Notes: generated by a model from the letters alone, not told the origin. Numbered from the stretch's first letter, positions 35,396-44,891 are shown. The stretch: DNA of 58,637 nucleotides from Lentzea indica (GCF_012184385.1 NZ_VSRL01000032.1:1-58637), one strand, 5' to 3'. Program-made: numbers and translations.

Positions 35396-35955
35396 ACAAC
35401 CGCACCCGCTGGCTGGTCCTCGTGCTCGTCCTCGGCGTGGCGGGCGTCGTGGCGTTGTGGCCCCGTGACAAGTCACCGGAGCCGACGCCCACGTCGACCC
35501 GACCGTCGCAGGACGTGGCCGCGTTGCGCGCGCAGGCCCAGCTACGGCCGTGTGTGCCCGGCGGCGAAGGTGGTGTCGACGTGACGTGTCTCGGTGACGG
35601 CACCCGGACGGCCCTCGCGCTGAAGGGACCGCTCCTGATCAACTTCTGGGCGACCTGGTGCCAGCCGTGTCAGCAGGAGCTGCCCGTGCTCGATTCCTAC
35701 GCGAAGCAACCAGGTGCCGTCCCGGTCGTCCCAGTTCTTGTGGACAGCAGGGAAGCCGACGGTCTCGAGCTGCTCGCGCGGCTCGGCGTGCGGCTGCCCT
35801 CGGTCTACGACGGGCCTGACGAGCTGCGCAAGCGCGTCAAGGCGCCGATGTCGTTGCCGGCGACGTATTTCGTCGGTGCGGACGGCTCGGTCCGCCAGGT
35901 CACGGATCCGCCGTACTTCACGGCGCCCGAGCAGGTGGAGAAGGCGGTTCGATGA
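35392..35955 (+). CDS. TlpA-like membrane-anchored thioredoxin
   Basis: 187 residues. An N-terminal membrane anchor ([16 protein letters not shown]) exports a thioredoxin domain with [15 protein letters not shown] (redox Cys90 and Cys93) and the cis-proline stretch SLPATYFV. Two extra cysteines (Cys54, Cys66) lie before the fold. Counterpart of Rv3673c; reduces or isomerises disulfides outside the membrane. Coupled to nth and to the next NUDIX gene by overlapping start/stop codons. Confidence 0.92.
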   Translation: MNNRTRWLVLVLVLGVAGVVALWPRDKSPEPTPTSTRPSQDVAALRAQAQLRPCVPGGEGGVDVTCLGDGTRTALALKGPLLINFWATWCQPCQQELPVLDSYAKQPGAVPVVPVLVDSREADGLELLARLGVRLPSVYDGPDELRKRVKAPMSLPATYFVGADGSVRQVTDPPYFTAPEQVEKAVR

Positions 35956-36611
35956 CGGAGGCAACAGAGCCACCCGACTGGATGCAGCGCCTGGCCAAGG
36001 CCACCGAGCAGATCGACGCACGGGCGTTCATGCGGGTCCCGCGCGCGCCGTCCGAGGGTGTGCGCAAGGCGGCCGTGCTGATGTTGTTCGGCGAGGACGG
36101 GAACCACGGCCCTGACGTGTTGCTGCTGCGCCGTGCGGACACACTGGGCTCGCATCCGGGCCAGGTCGCGTTTCCCGGCGGGGCGTCCGACGACACCGAC
36201 GACGGGCCCGTCGCCACCGCATTACGCGAGGCTTACGAGGAGACCGGTGTACTTGCGTCAGGAGTGAGACCGCTCGCCCTGTTGCCGGAGCTGTACGTGC
36301 CGGTGTCCGGGTTCGTGGTAACGCCCGTGCTCGCCTACTGGGAACAGCCGAGCCCCGTTGCACCGGTCGACCCGGCGGAGACCGCCGCCGTCGCACGGGT
36401 GCCCGTCGCGCACCTCGCCGATCCTGCGAACAGGTTCCGGGTGCGTCACCCTGCGGGCTACGTCGGAGCGGCCTTTTCCGCGCCGGGCATGTTGGTGTGG
36501 GGCTTCACCGCGGGGTTGATCAACGGCCTGATCGCACTCGGCGGCTGGGAACAGCCGTGGGATGCGACCGATGTGCGTGACCTTGAACTAGCGTTGCGCG
36601 CTACACAGTGA
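35952..36611 (+). CDS. NUDIX hydrolase, CoA pyrophosphatase-like
   Basis: 219 residues. LGSHPGQVAFPGGASDDTDD with ATALREAYEETGV contains the NUDIX box and the upstream LxxHxGQxxFPGG motif characteristic of the CoA-pyrophosphatase (UPF0035) group. Counterpart of Rv3672c. ATG at 35952 overlaps the tlpA stop; marP follows by 15 bases. Confidence 0.92.
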   Translation: MTEATEPPDWMQRLAKATEQIDARAFMRVPRAPSEGVRKAAVLMLFGEDGNHGPDVLLLRRADTLGSHPGQVAFPGGASDDTDDGPVATALREAYEETGVLASGVRPLALLPELYVPVSGFVVTPVLAYWEQPSPVAPVDPAETAAVARVPVAHLADPANRFRVRHPAGYVGAAFSAPGMLVWGFTAGLINGLIALGGWEQPWDATDVRDLELALRATQ

Positions 36612-36626
36612 GGCGGAGGTTTTCGG

Positions 36627-37814
36627 TTGAACTGGGTTGATCTGCTCGTGCTTGGCCTTGCCGCGATAGCCGCGGTGTCAGGGGCCAGGCAGGGCATGGT
36701 CGTCGCGCTCCCCGCGTTCGTCGGTGTGCTCGTCGGCCTGATCCTCGGCACGCAGATCGCACCGCTGCTGGTGTCCCAGTTCGAGAACGTCGTCACCAAG
36801 GTCGTGTTCGCCGTCGGGGTCGTCGTGCTGCTGGTGGCGCTGGGCGAGACGATCGGCGTCTACATCGGCAGGACGATCAAGGCGCGGGTCAACGCGTCAC
36901 CGTTGCGCGGCGCGGACAACGCGCTGGGTGCGATCGTGCAGGGCCTGGTCGTCTTCATCGTGGCGTGGATGATCGCGCTCCCGCTGACCTCGGTCGTCGG
37001 TCTGCCGGACCTGACCTCGTCGCTCAAGCAGTCGGTGATCCTCGGCAAGGTCGACAAGACCATGCCGCAGGCCGCCCGTGTGCTGTCCGGCGATCTGCAG
37101 AAGCTCTTCGACGTCTCGGGCTTCCCGCAGGCGATGGACCCGTTCAACCGCACGCCGCTCAAGGACGTCGAGCCGCCGGACGGCCAGCTCGCGAACTTGC
37201 CCATCGCCAACAAGCTGAAGTCCTCCGTGCTCAAGGTCCGGGGCCGCGCGCCGTCGTGCTCGCGCGCACTGGAGGGCACCGGCTTCGTGATCGCGCCGGA
37301 ACGCGTCATGACCAACGCGCACGTCGTCGCCGGCACCAACGAGGTGACGGTCGAGGTCGGCCGTGGCCAGTTCGACGCGACCGTCGTGGCCTACGACCCG
37401 CGCACGGACATCGCCGTGCTCGCGGTGCCGGACCTGGAGGCCACGCCGCTGCAGTTCCGTTCGGACGAGGTCCAGCCCGGCGAGGACGGCATCGTGCTCG
37501 GCTACCCGCTGGACGGCCCGTACAAGGCTTCACCGGCGCGCGTGCGCGAGCGGATCCCGCTGCTGCGCGGCCCGGACATCTACGACGCGCAGACGGTCAC
37601 GCGTGACGTCTACACCGTTCGCGCCGAGGTCCGGTCCGGCAACTCCGGTGGCCCGCTGGTCGATCCGAACGGCCGAGTGATGGGCGTGGTGTTCGGTGCG
37701 GCCGTCGACGACCCGGAGACCGGCTTCGTGCTCACCGCCCAGCAGGTGCAGCAGATGGTGCAGAAGGCGCCGACGCTGACGCGCCGGGCTTCGACCCAGG
37801 GTTGCGCTTCCTAG
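36627..37814 (+). CDS. marP: MarP-like membrane serine protease
   Basis: 395 residues. Four N-terminal membrane helices in a CvpA-like domain (to about 120), then an extracytoplasmic chymotrypsin-like protease with His232 (TNAHVV), Asp261 (DIAVL) and Ser340 (RSGNSGGP). Cys211 and Cys393 match the disulfide known from M. tuberculosis MarP (Rv3671c), which is needed for acid and oxidative resistance and activates a peptidoglycan hydrolase. The start is TTG at 36627, with GCGGAGGT before it. Overlaps the convergent TetR gene by 4 bases. Confidence 0.93.
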   Translation: MNWVDLLVLGLAAIAAVSGARQGMVVALPAFVGVLVGLILGTQIAPLLVSQFENVVTKVVFAVGVVVLLVALGETIGVYIGRTIKARVNASPLRGADNALGAIVQGLVVFIVAWMIALPLTSVVGLPDLTSSLKQSVILGKVDKTMPQAARVLSGDLQKLFDVSGFPQAMDPFNRTPLKDVEPPDGQLANLPIANKLKSSVLKVRGRAPSCSRALEGTGFVIAPERVMTNAHVVAGTNEVTVEVGRGQFDATVVAYDPRTDIAVLAVPDLEATPLQFRSDEVQPGEDGIVLGYPLDGPYKASPARVRERIPLLRGPDIYDAQTVTRDVYTVRAEVRSGNSGGPLVDPNGRVMGVVFGAAVDDPETGFVLTAQQVQQMVQKAPTLTRRASTQGCAS

Positions 37815-38506
37815 ATGCCGTGGCGGGCGGCGATGCCGTCCAGCACGTAGTCGAGGCCCTCGTCGAACACCTGCGCGGGATCGCGGTCGCTCGACTCGTG
37901 CATGACCCTGCCCAGCATCGGGAACTTGCCAGTGGCGAGCATCCGCTCCATGTACGGGCCGGACGCGCGCTGCCACTGCTCCTCGGTCATGCCGGTGGAC
38001 CGTTCCGCGCGGAGTTCGGTGATCTCGCTGCGGACGGCGCCGTAGACGTACGCCATCACGGCGCCAACCGCGCTGAGCACCTGGTCGATGTCCTCGAACC
38101 GGACCGTGGCGAGCGTGCTCTCGATGTGTGCGAGCGAGTTCGGGCCCTGGTGCGGGCGGGGGCTGAGCAGGTCGATGAACCACTCGTGCCGCTTCGCCGC
38201 GTCACGGATGCCGTGCGCGACGTGCTGGAGCCCTGCCCGCCAGTCCGCTGACGGTGGCGGCGGCGTGATCTCGCCGTAGACCTCGTCGACCATGAGGTCG
38301 AGCAGCTCGTCCTTGGTCTCGATGTAGCCGTACAGGCGCATCGGGCCGGCGTTCAGCGCGGCCGCGACCTTGCGCAGCGACACCTCGTCGAGCCCGCCCT
38401 CATCGGCGAGCCTGATCGCGGCGTTCACGATCAGATCCCTGCTCAACGGGGTCGGCGACGGCTTGATGGGCGGCTCTGGGCGGTCCCACACGACTTCGTT
38501 CGACAT
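37811..38506 (-). CDS. TetR-family regulator
   Basis: 231 residues. N-terminal helix-turn-helix LADEGGLDEVSLRKVAAALN with AGPMRLYGYIETKDELLDLM and a C-terminal ligand domain of the TetR_C (TetR/ActII-like, GntR-type C-terminal) sort. ATG at 38506 chosen since the upstream open frame passes through the operator repeats. Divergent from the FAD monooxygenase, which it most likely represses; three ATAC-N3-GTAT repeats lie between them. Confidence 0.9.
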   Translation of the reverse strand: MSNEVVWDRPEPPIKPSPTPLSRDLIVNAAIRLADEGGLDEVSLRKVAAALNAGPMRLYGYIETKDELLDLMVDEVYGEITPPPPSADWRAGLQHVAHGIRDAAKRHEWFIDLLSPRPHQGPNSLAHIESTLATVRFEDIDQVLSAVGAVMAYVYGAVRSEITELRAERSTGMTEEQWQRASGPYMERMLATGKFPMLGRVMHESSDRDPAQVFDEGLDYVLDGIAARHGI

Positions 38507-38517
38507 CGAGCTGGACA

Positions 38518-38563
38518 ATACACCGTCTCGTTCCGATACAGTGTATTGAGCGATACGGCGTAT
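38518..38563. promoter_or_regulatory. Three ATAC-N3-GTAT operator repeats
   Basis: ATACAGTGTAT (38536-38546) and ATACGGCGTAT (38553-38563) are perfect; ATACACCGTCT (38518-38528) is imperfect. Their starts are 18 and 17 bases apart. They fill the 69-base gap between the TetR gene and the monooxygenase start, so binding would block both promoters. Confidence 0.75.
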
Positions 38564-38575
38564 TGAGGGGAAACG

Positions 38576-40060
38576 ATGAAGACTTCGGTGTTGGTGGTCG
38601 GGGGAGGGCTGGCGGGGACGTCGGCCGCGCTGTTCCTGGCGTGGCGCGGGGTGCCCGTGACGTTGGTGGAGAAGCATCCGGGCAGCTCACCGCACCCGCG
38701 GGCGGTCGGCTTCACGGCGCGCATCGGCGAGTTGCTGCGCGCGGTCGGGATGGAGGAGGGGTTGCCGCCGAGCCGGATGGCGAAGGGCTTCGGCGTCCGG
38801 CGGGTCCGGGTCGAGAGCCTGGTCGGGGAGTGGTTCGAGGAGACCTTCTGGTCGCCGCCGGCCGAGCCGTCCGAAATTGAGTACTCGCCCTCCACGGGCG
38901 TGGGGGTGGCCCAGGACAGGATGGAGCCGATCCTGCGGGACAAGGCCCGTGAGCTCGGCGCGGACATCCGCATGAGCACCCGGATGCTGGAGTTCTCGCA
39001 GGACGACGACGGCGTCACGGCGATCGTGCAGGGTGACGGCGAGCCGTACGAGATCCGCGCCGACTACCTGATCGCGGCGGACGGCCATCGCAGTCCGGTC
39101 CGGGAGGCGCTCGGCATCACCCGCAGCGGACGCGGCTACATGCACACCTCCCGCAGCGTGCTGTTCCGCGCGCCACTGGAGGAGTACCTGAAGAACGGGA
39201 TCGGCCAGTTCATCGTCGACGGCGTCGGCTTCCTGACCACCTACGGCGACGGCCGATGGGTGCTGATGCTCGAAGACCGCGAGTACGACGAGCCCGAGCT
39301 GCGGCAGAAGATCGTCCAGGCCATCGGCCGCGACGACCTCGACGTCGAGATCATCACCACCGGCCGCTGGACGATCTCGGCGGCGGTAGCGGATCAGTTC
39401 TCGGCGGGGCGGATCTTCCTGGCCGGCGACGCCGCGCACACGTTGCCGCCGAGCCGAGGCGGGTTCGGGGCGAACGTCGGCATCGAGGACTCGCACAACC
39501 TCGCGTGGAAGCTCGCTGCCGTGCTGAACGGCGAGTCACGTCCGTCCCTGTTGGACACCTACGACGCGGAACGGCGTCCGGTCGCGTTGCTGTGCCACCA
39601 GCAGATCTTCGCGCGCAACGACGGCCACAACCGGGACGGCGAGCCGGAAGACGCACCGCTGATCGACAACAACGCGATGCACTACGGCGTCCTCTACCGC
39701 TCGGACGCGGTGCTCGGCGCGGGCTCGGAACTGCCGCCCGCACAACTCCCCGAGCAGTGGAACGGCCAGCCCGGCACGCGAGCCCCGCACGTGTGGATCG
39801 AGCCCGGCAAGTCCACATTGGACCTGTTCCAACGCGGCTGGGTGCTCGTCGCCGATCATCCGCAGTGGGAGGAAGCCGTGGGAGAAACCGGTATCTGGTA
39901 CGAACGCGTCGAGCAGCTGGACGTGTTCGGACTGTCCGAAAAGGGCGCTTCGCTCGTCCGCCCGGACGGCTACATCGCCTGGCGCTCGATCGACCTGCCG
40001 AACGATCCGGCAGGAACGCTCGAAGCCGCGTTCAGGAAGTCTTCTGCAGGAACTCGGTGA
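38576..40060 (+). CDS. FAD-dependent aromatic hydroxylase/monooxygenase
   Basis: 494 residues, PF01494-type flavin monooxygenase (PHBH fold). VLVVGGGLAGTSAALFLAWRG is the FAD dinucleotide motif, DYLIAADGHRSPVRE the DG motif for FAD/NADPH, and GRIFLAGDAAHTLPPSRGGF the GD motif. A C-terminal thioredoxin-like extension is present, as in the polyketide and rifampicin hydroxylase group. Possible substrates include aromatic polyketides or antibiotics; control by an adjacent TetR suggests an inducible detoxification role (inference). Overlaps the convergent hydrolase by 29 bases. Confidence 0.88.
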   Translation: MKTSVLVVGGGLAGTSAALFLAWRGVPVTLVEKHPGSSPHPRAVGFTARIGELLRAVGMEEGLPPSRMAKGFGVRRVRVESLVGEWFEETFWSPPAEPSEIEYSPSTGVGVAQDRMEPILRDKARELGADIRMSTRMLEFSQDDDGVTAIVQGDGEPYEIRADYLIAADGHRSPVREALGITRSGRGYMHTSRSVLFRAPLEEYLKNGIGQFIVDGVGFLTTYGDGRWVLMLEDREYDEPELRQKIVQAIGRDDLDVEIITTGRWTISAAVADQFSAGRIFLAGDAAHTLPPSRGGFGANVGIEDSHNLAWKLAAVLNGESRPSLLDTYDAERRPVALLCHQQIFARNDGHNRDGEPEDAPLIDNNAMHYGVLYRSDAVLGAGSELPPAQLPEQWNGQPGTRAPHVWIEPGKSTLDLFQRGWVLVADHPQWEEAVGETGIWYERVEQLDVFGLSEKGASLVRPDGYIAWRSIDLPNDPAGTLEAAFRKSSAGTR

Positions 40061-40925
40061 TCAGCCTGCTCGTGGTGTGGGACGCCTCCTGGTTCGGGAA
40101 GTGCCCCACCTCGGGCAGGCATCGGAACTCCGATCCCGCGCCCAGCCACGGCCGCGAGTCCCGAGCGGAGGACTCGAGCGTGATCGGGTCCAGCGCGCCA
40201 TGGATCTGCAGCACCGGCACCTGCATCGGCCTGTCGACGGCCTCGGCGAACCGCCGTCCGTCGCTGCGCAGCTGTGAGCGCACCGCCCAGCGGTAGTACT
40301 CCATCGCGCTGTGGGCGACGCCCGGCACCGTCATCGCCTGCCGGCAGCGGCGGATGACCTCGTCGAACTCGGGCGCCGACCGCCACTTCGGACCGGACCA
40401 GGCCGACAGCAGTCGTGCGACCTGCAGGGCGTTCTCGCTGGTCAGCCAGCGTTCCGGGTAGATCGGCAGCTGGAAGCGCAGCACGTGGGAGTTCACGCGA
40501 GGATGCCTGCGGAACGCCCGGCGCGTCACCAGCGGGTGCGGTGCGGACAGCACCGAGATCGACGAGACCACGCGCGGATGCATCGCGCCGACGGTCCACG
40601 CCGTGGCGCCGCCCCACGCGTGACCCACCAGGTGTGCGCGTTGGGCGCCGAGCGCCTTGATCAGGCCCGCGACGTCACCCGCGAGCGTGAATCCGTCGTA
40701 GCCGCGCGGTGGTTTGTCCGAGTCGCCGTACCCGCGAAGGTCGACCGCCACCGCGCGGTACCCGGCCTCCGCCAGTGCGGTCAGCTGGTGCCGCCACGAC
40801 CACCAGAACTCGGGGAACCCGTGCAGGAGCAGCACGAGCGGTCCCTCGCCGAGTTCGGCGACGTGCAGGCGGATGCCGTTGGCCGAAACGTCGCGGTGCG
40901 TCCACGGACCCGCGATCCGCACCAC
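40032..40925 (-). CDS. EphE-like alpha/beta hydrolase
   Basis: 297 residues, epoxide-hydrolase-like fold as M. tuberculosis EphE (Rv3670). Oxyanion motif LLHGFPEFWWSW and DLRGYGDSDKPPRGYDG are typical of epoxide hydrolases. The nucleophile elbow reads GHAWGG where active epoxide hydrolases have GHDWGG, so the usual nucleophile Asp is Ala. The late His is in EVGHFPNQEA. Activity as an epoxide hydrolase is therefore doubtful. GTG at 40925. The membrane-protein gene next door is on the same strand. Confidence 0.8.
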   Translation of the reverse strand: MVRIAGPWTHRDVSANGIRLHVAELGEGPLVLLLHGFPEFWWSWRHQLTALAEAGYRAVAVDLRGYGDSDKPPRGYDGFTLAGDVAGLIKALGAQRAHLVGHAWGGATAWTVGAMHPRVVSSISVLSAPHPLVTRRAFRRHPRVNSHVLRFQLPIYPERWLTSENALQVARLLSAWSGPKWRSAPEFDEVIRRCRQAMTVPGVAHSAMEYYRWAVRSQLRSDGRRFAEAVDRPMQVPVLQIHGALDPITLESSARDSRPWLGAGSEFRCLPEVGHFPNQEASHTTSRLITEFLQKTS

Positions 40926-40945
40926 CGACGGGTCGGGTTTGCGGC

Positions 40946-41401
40946 TCAGTTGTCGTCGCCCCTGCTCTTGGACTCACGGTGCGTGAGGGCCGCGACGGTG
41001 TCCTTCGCGGCCGCGATCGACTTCTCCGGCGCCCTGATCTTGCGCACCTTGCGGTAGCCCAGGAAGGCGAAGAGAGCGGCGGTCAGCAGCATCACGCCGA
41101 AGACGATCGAGAAACCGGCCCAGTAGCCCCAGCCGAACCACTCGGCGAACCCGAACCCGAGCGCCATGAACAGGAAGAACAGGCTGAAGCACAGCACCGT
41201 CAGCGCGACGATGAAGAAGACGCTGCCCTTGACGCCCTTCTTGATCTCCGCCGCGATCTCGCCCTTGGCGAGCTCGACCTCTGCTCTGACGAGGGTCGAC
41301 ACGTGCGCGGTCGCGTCGCGGACGAGGCCACCGATCGAGGCCTCGGCGGTCGGGTCGTCAGCGGTCAGCGGAATCGACGCAATGTGCTCCCTGGTGGTCA
41401 C
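40946..41401 (-). CDS. Phage-holin/DUF1469-type membrane protein (Rv3669-like)
   Basis: 151 residues. N-terminal amphipathic part (LVRDATAHVSTLVRAEVELAKGEI) and two membrane helices (VFFIVALTVLCFSLFFLFMALGF and YWAGFSIVFGVMLLTAALFAFLGY), then a basic end. This is the putative actinobacterial holin-superfamily III (DUF1469) pattern, counterpart of Rv3669. GTG at 41401 overlaps the nhaA stop (GTGA). A longer frame upstream lies inside nhaA and is rejected. Confidence 0.85.
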   Translation of the reverse strand: MTTREHIASIPLTADDPTAEASIGGLVRDATAHVSTLVRAEVELAKGEIAAEIKKGVKGSVFFIVALTVLCFSLFFLFMALGFGFAEWFGWGYWAGFSIVFGVMLLTAALFAFLGYRKVRKIRAPEKSIAAAKDTVAALTHRESKSRGDDN

Positions 41402-42627
41402 CCGGACATCGTGCCATGTGCTCGGCTGCGACGAATGAGCAACACCGCGGCGAGCAGCGACGAGATCATCGAGGCGATCAGCACAGCGGCTTTCGCCGTC
41501 TCCGGCTCGGCCAGCGACAGCTCCGCGATCAGCAGGCTCACCGTGAACCCGACCCCGCCCAGCACGGCCACCGCGATGATGTCCCGCGGCCCCGCACCGG
41601 ATGGCCACACCGCCGCCTTGAACCACACCGCGAGCGCCGACGCACCGACGATTCCGATGACCTTGCCGACGACCAGCCCGACGATCACGCCGATGGCGAT
41701 CTTGTCCGAGAAGAGCTTCCCCAACGCCTCGGCGCCCACCGGCACGCCCGCCGCGAACAGTGCGAACACCGGCACCGCCACACCGGCGGAGAACGGCTGC
41801 AGCCTGTGTTCGAGCCGGACCGCCGGCGACTCCTGCTCGTACGGATCGCGCTTCACCCGCGTGAGCAACGCCAGCGCGACGCCCGCGATCGTGGCGTGGA
41901 TGCCCGACTCGTGCATGAACCACCAGGTGGCGAGCGCGATCGGCACGTAGAGGAACGGCGTGGTGATCCTCTTGTGCTGCAGGAACCAGTACAGCGCCAG
42001 CAGCAGCACCACGGCCCCGGCCGCGAGCAGGTTGAACTTCGCCGTGAACAGGATCGCGATCACGACGATCGCGCCCAGGTCGTCGACGACGGCCAGCGAC
42101 AGCAGGAAGACCCGCAGACTCGACGGCAACCCGGAGGCCGTCAGCGCCAGCACTCCCAACGCGAACGCGATGTCCGTCGCGACCGGAATCGCCCACGCCT
42201 TCTCGATCCCCGGCTGCCCCCAGCCGATCGACAACGCGATGAGCCCGGGCACGATCATCCCGCCGACCGCCGCGACCACCGGCAGGATCGCGGCCTTGAA
42301 CTCCGACAGCTCCCCGACGACGAGCTCGCGCTTCAGCTCAAGCCCGGCGACGAAGAAGAAGATGGCGAGCAGTCCGTCCGTCGCCCACTCACTGACGGAC
42401 AGCGGTCCAACGTGCAGTTTCCCCAGCGTGAAGTAGGAGGGGGACAACGGCGAATTGGCCCAGATCAGCGCTATGGCTGTCGCTCCGAGCAGCACGGTGC
42501 CACCCACGGTCTCCGTGCGCAGGTAGCGGGCGAACTCGGCGACTACGGCCTTCTTGCGCGACACATGGCTCCCAGGGCGGTCGACAGGTACACGAAATCC
42601 TCGTGCCGACCAGACTTCCCGGCTCAC
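41398..42627 (-). CDS. nhaA: Na+/H+ antiporter NhaA
   Basis: 409 residues, about 12 membrane helices. VATDIAFALGVLAL and SLAVVDDLGAIVVIA contain the paired aspartates (VDD) of the NhaA ion site; LLAIFFFVAGLELKREL is the family signature in the second helix. Exchanges sodium for protons to keep pH. An N-terminal 25-residue polar stretch may be an over-extended start; a GTG at MxxxVSRKKAVV is an alternative. Coupled to the DUF1469 gene. Confidence 0.93.
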   Translation of the reverse strand: MSREVWSARGFRVPVDRPGSHVSRKKAVVAEFARYLRTETVGGTVLLGATAIALIWANSPLSPSYFTLGKLHVGPLSVSEWATDGLLAIFFFVAGLELKRELVVGELSEFKAAILPVVAAVGGMIVPGLIALSIGWGQPGIEKAWAIPVATDIAFALGVLALTASGLPSSLRVFLLSLAVVDDLGAIVVIAILFTAKFNLLAAGAVVLLLALYWFLQHKRITTPFLYVPIALATWWFMHESGIHATIAGVALALLTRVKRDPYEQESPAVRLEHRLQPFSAGVAVPVFALFAAGVPVGAEALGKLFSDKIAIGVIVGLVVGKVIGIVGASALAVWFKAAVWPSGAGPRDIIAVAVLGGVGFTVSLLIAELSLAEPETAKAAVLIASMISSLLAAVLLIRRSRAHGTMSG

Positions 42628-42648
42628 CTGGATGCGATCTTAACGGCA

Positions 42649-42676
42649 ACGGGCGCCCTCCGTGGAGGACGCCCGT
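42649..42676 (-). terminator. Hairpin between acs and nhaA
   Basis: ACGGGCGCCCTC/GAGGACGCCCGT, 12 positions with one mismatch and a 4-base loop, between the acs stop (42697) and the nhaA start (42627), on the transcribed strand of acs. Confidence 0.65.
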
Positions 42677-42696
42677 CACGTTTGCGCAGATCAGTA

Positions 42697-44679
42697 TCAG
42701 TCTTCGGACTTGCCAGACTGCAGGCCCGCCGAGATCAGGTCCATCACCGACGAGTCGGCCAGCGTGGTCACGTCACCGACGGCGCGGTTCTCCGCGACGT
42801 CGCGCAGCAGGCGGCGCATGATCTTGCCGGACCGCGTCTTCGGCAGCTCCGGCACGACCATGATCTGGCGCGGCTTCGCGATCGGGCCGATCTCCTTGGC
42901 CACGTGGTCGCGCAGCCGCTTGATCGCGTCGGCGCCACCGGCGTCGGAGCCCGCGCCACCGCGCAGGATCACGAACGCAACGATGCCCTGGCCGGTGGTC
43001 GCGTCGGACGCGCCGACGACGGCCGCCTCGGCCACGGTCGGGTGCGAGACCAGCGCGGACTCGACCTCGGTGGTCGAGATGCGGTGGCCGGACACGTTCA
43101 TCACGTCGTCGACGCGGCCGAGCAGCCAGATGTCGCCGTCGTCGTCGTACTTCGCGCCGTCACCGGCGAAGTAGAAGCCCTGCTCGGCGAACCGCGACCA
43201 GTACGTCTCGCGGTAGCGCTCCTCGTCGCCCCAGATGCCGCGCAGCATCGACGGCCACGGCTCGTCCAGCACGAGGTAGCCACCGCCACCGTGCGGAACC
43301 TCGACGCCCTCGTCGTTGACGACCTTCGCGCCGATGCCGGGCAGCGGGCGCTGAGCCGAACCGGGCTTGGTCGAGACGACACCGGGCAGCGGCGAGATCA
43401 TGATCGCGCCGGTCTCGGTCTGCCACCACGTGTCGACGATGGGCGCCTTGCCGCCGCCCACGTTCTCGCGGTACCAGATCCACGCCTCGGGGTTGATCGG
43501 CTCGCCGACCGAACCCAGCACGCGCAGCGACGACAGGTCGAACTTCGCCGGGATCTCCGCGCCCCACTTCATGAAGGTGCGGATCAGCGTCGGCGCGGTG
43601 TAGTAGATGGAGACGCCGTACTTCTGCACGATCTCCCAGTGGCGGCCCTCGTGCGGGGTGTTCGGCGTGCCTTCGTAGACGACCTGCGTCACGCGGTTCG
43701 ACAGCGGGCCGTAGACGATGTAGCTGTGGCCGGTGACCCAGCCGATGTCCGCGGTGCACCAGTAGACGTCGGTGTCCGGCTTGAGGTCGAACACGTGGTG
43801 CTGCGTGTACGACGCCTGCGTGAGGTAGCCGCCGGACGTGTGCAGGATGCCCTTCGGCTTACCCGTGGTGCCCGAGGTGTAGAGGATGAAGAGCGGGTGC
43901 TCCGCGTCGAACGCCTCCGGGGTGTGCTGGTCGGACTGCGAGTCCACCAGCTCGTGCCACCAGACGTCCTTGTCCATCCACGCGACCTCGGTGTCGGTGC
44001 GCTTGACGACGATGACCTTCTCCACGGACGGCGCGCCGGCGACGGCCTCGTCCACGGCGGGCTTGAGCGGCGCCGGGGTGCCACGGCGGTACTGGCCGTC
44101 GGTGGTGATCACGAGACGGCAGGCGGAGTCCTCGATGCGGGTGCGCAGCGCCTCGGCGGAGAAGCCGCCGAACACGACGCTGTGCATCGCGCCCACGCGG
44201 GCGCACGCGAGCATCGCGAAGATCGCCTCGGGGATCATCGGCATGTAGATCGCGACGCGGTCCTCGGCGCCGATGCCGAGCGAGGTCAACGCGTTCGCGG
44301 CCTTGGAGACCTCGCGCTGCAGCTCGCCGTAGGTGATGGCTCGGGAGTCGCCGGGCTCGCCCTCCCAGTGGATGGCGACCTGGTCACCGTGGCCGGACTC
44401 GACGTGGCGGTCGACGCAGTTGTAGGCGACGTTGAGCTTTCCGCCCACGAACCACTTGGCAAAGGGCGCGTCCGACCAGTCGAGCACCTGCGTCCACTTG
44501 GTGTCCCAGTGCAGTCGTTCCGCCTGCTTGGCCCAGAACGCCTCGCGGTCTGCCTTGGCCTCCTCGTAGAGGGCGGGCTGCGCGTTCGCCTGCGCCGCGA
44601 ACTCATCGGAAGGCGGGAACGTCCTGCTCTCCGTGAGCAGGTTGTCCAGGGCTTGGCCCTGGCCTGGCGACTGGGTCAT
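42697..44679 (-). CDS. acs: Acetyl-CoA synthetase
   Basis: 660 residues, AMP-forming. Activates acetate to acetyl-CoA. LYTSGTTGKPKG is the AMP-binding P-loop, WWQTETGAIM the A5 motif, GRVDDVMNVSGHR the hinge, and Lys619 in TRSGKIMRR is the catalytic lysine that protein acetyltransferases modify. ATG at 44679 is preceded by AGGAGGTCTCGC. Counterpart of Rv3667. A candidate CRP site lies between it and the divergent Fic-like gene; in mycobacteria and corynebacteria acs is a CRP/GlxR target. Confidence 0.96.
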   Translation of the reverse strand: MTQSPGQGQALDNLLTESRTFPPSDEFAAQANAQPALYEEAKADREAFWAKQAERLHWDTKWTQVLDWSDAPFAKWFVGGKLNVAYNCVDRHVESGHGDQVAIHWEGEPGDSRAITYGELQREVSKAANALTSLGIGAEDRVAIYMPMIPEAIFAMLACARVGAMHSVVFGGFSAEALRTRIEDSACRLVITTDGQYRRGTPAPLKPAVDEAVAGAPSVEKVIVVKRTDTEVAWMDKDVWWHELVDSQSDQHTPEAFDAEHPLFILYTSGTTGKPKGILHTSGGYLTQASYTQHHVFDLKPDTDVYWCTADIGWVTGHSYIVYGPLSNRVTQVVYEGTPNTPHEGRHWEIVQKYGVSIYYTAPTLIRTFMKWGAEIPAKFDLSSLRVLGSVGEPINPEAWIWYRENVGGGKAPIVDTWWQTETGAIMISPLPGVVSTKPGSAQRPLPGIGAKVVNDEGVEVPHGGGGYLVLDEPWPSMLRGIWGDEERYRETYWSRFAEQGFYFAGDGAKYDDDGDIWLLGRVDDVMNVSGHRISTTEVESALVSHPTVAEAAVVGASDATTGQGIVAFVILRGGAGSDAGGADAIKRLRDHVAKEIGPIAKPRQIMVVPELPKTRSGKIMRRLLRDVAENRAVGDVTTLADSSVMDLISAGLQSGKSED

Positions 44680-44891
44680 GGTGCGAGACCTCCTGGAAAA
44701 TCCAGACCGGTTGGGGTGCGGGTACTGACCGTAGTGCGAGCCAGTTCACTTCCAACAGGCTCTTCCCCCGAAAGGTTCAGACCAATCTGGGGTGGATGGA
44801 AACACGGCTGTCATTGTGTAACCGGTTTTGTCTGGTTGAAGCACGTGTGACGCGTTGAACGGACGAAGTTGCGCGCTCAACGGTCTGATCA

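Noticed and set aside
41416..44850. 1144-codon open frame on the plus strand
   Set aside because: Lies antisense to nhaA and acs, which have full family signatures; it is a GC-bias shadow rich in Arg, His and Asp.
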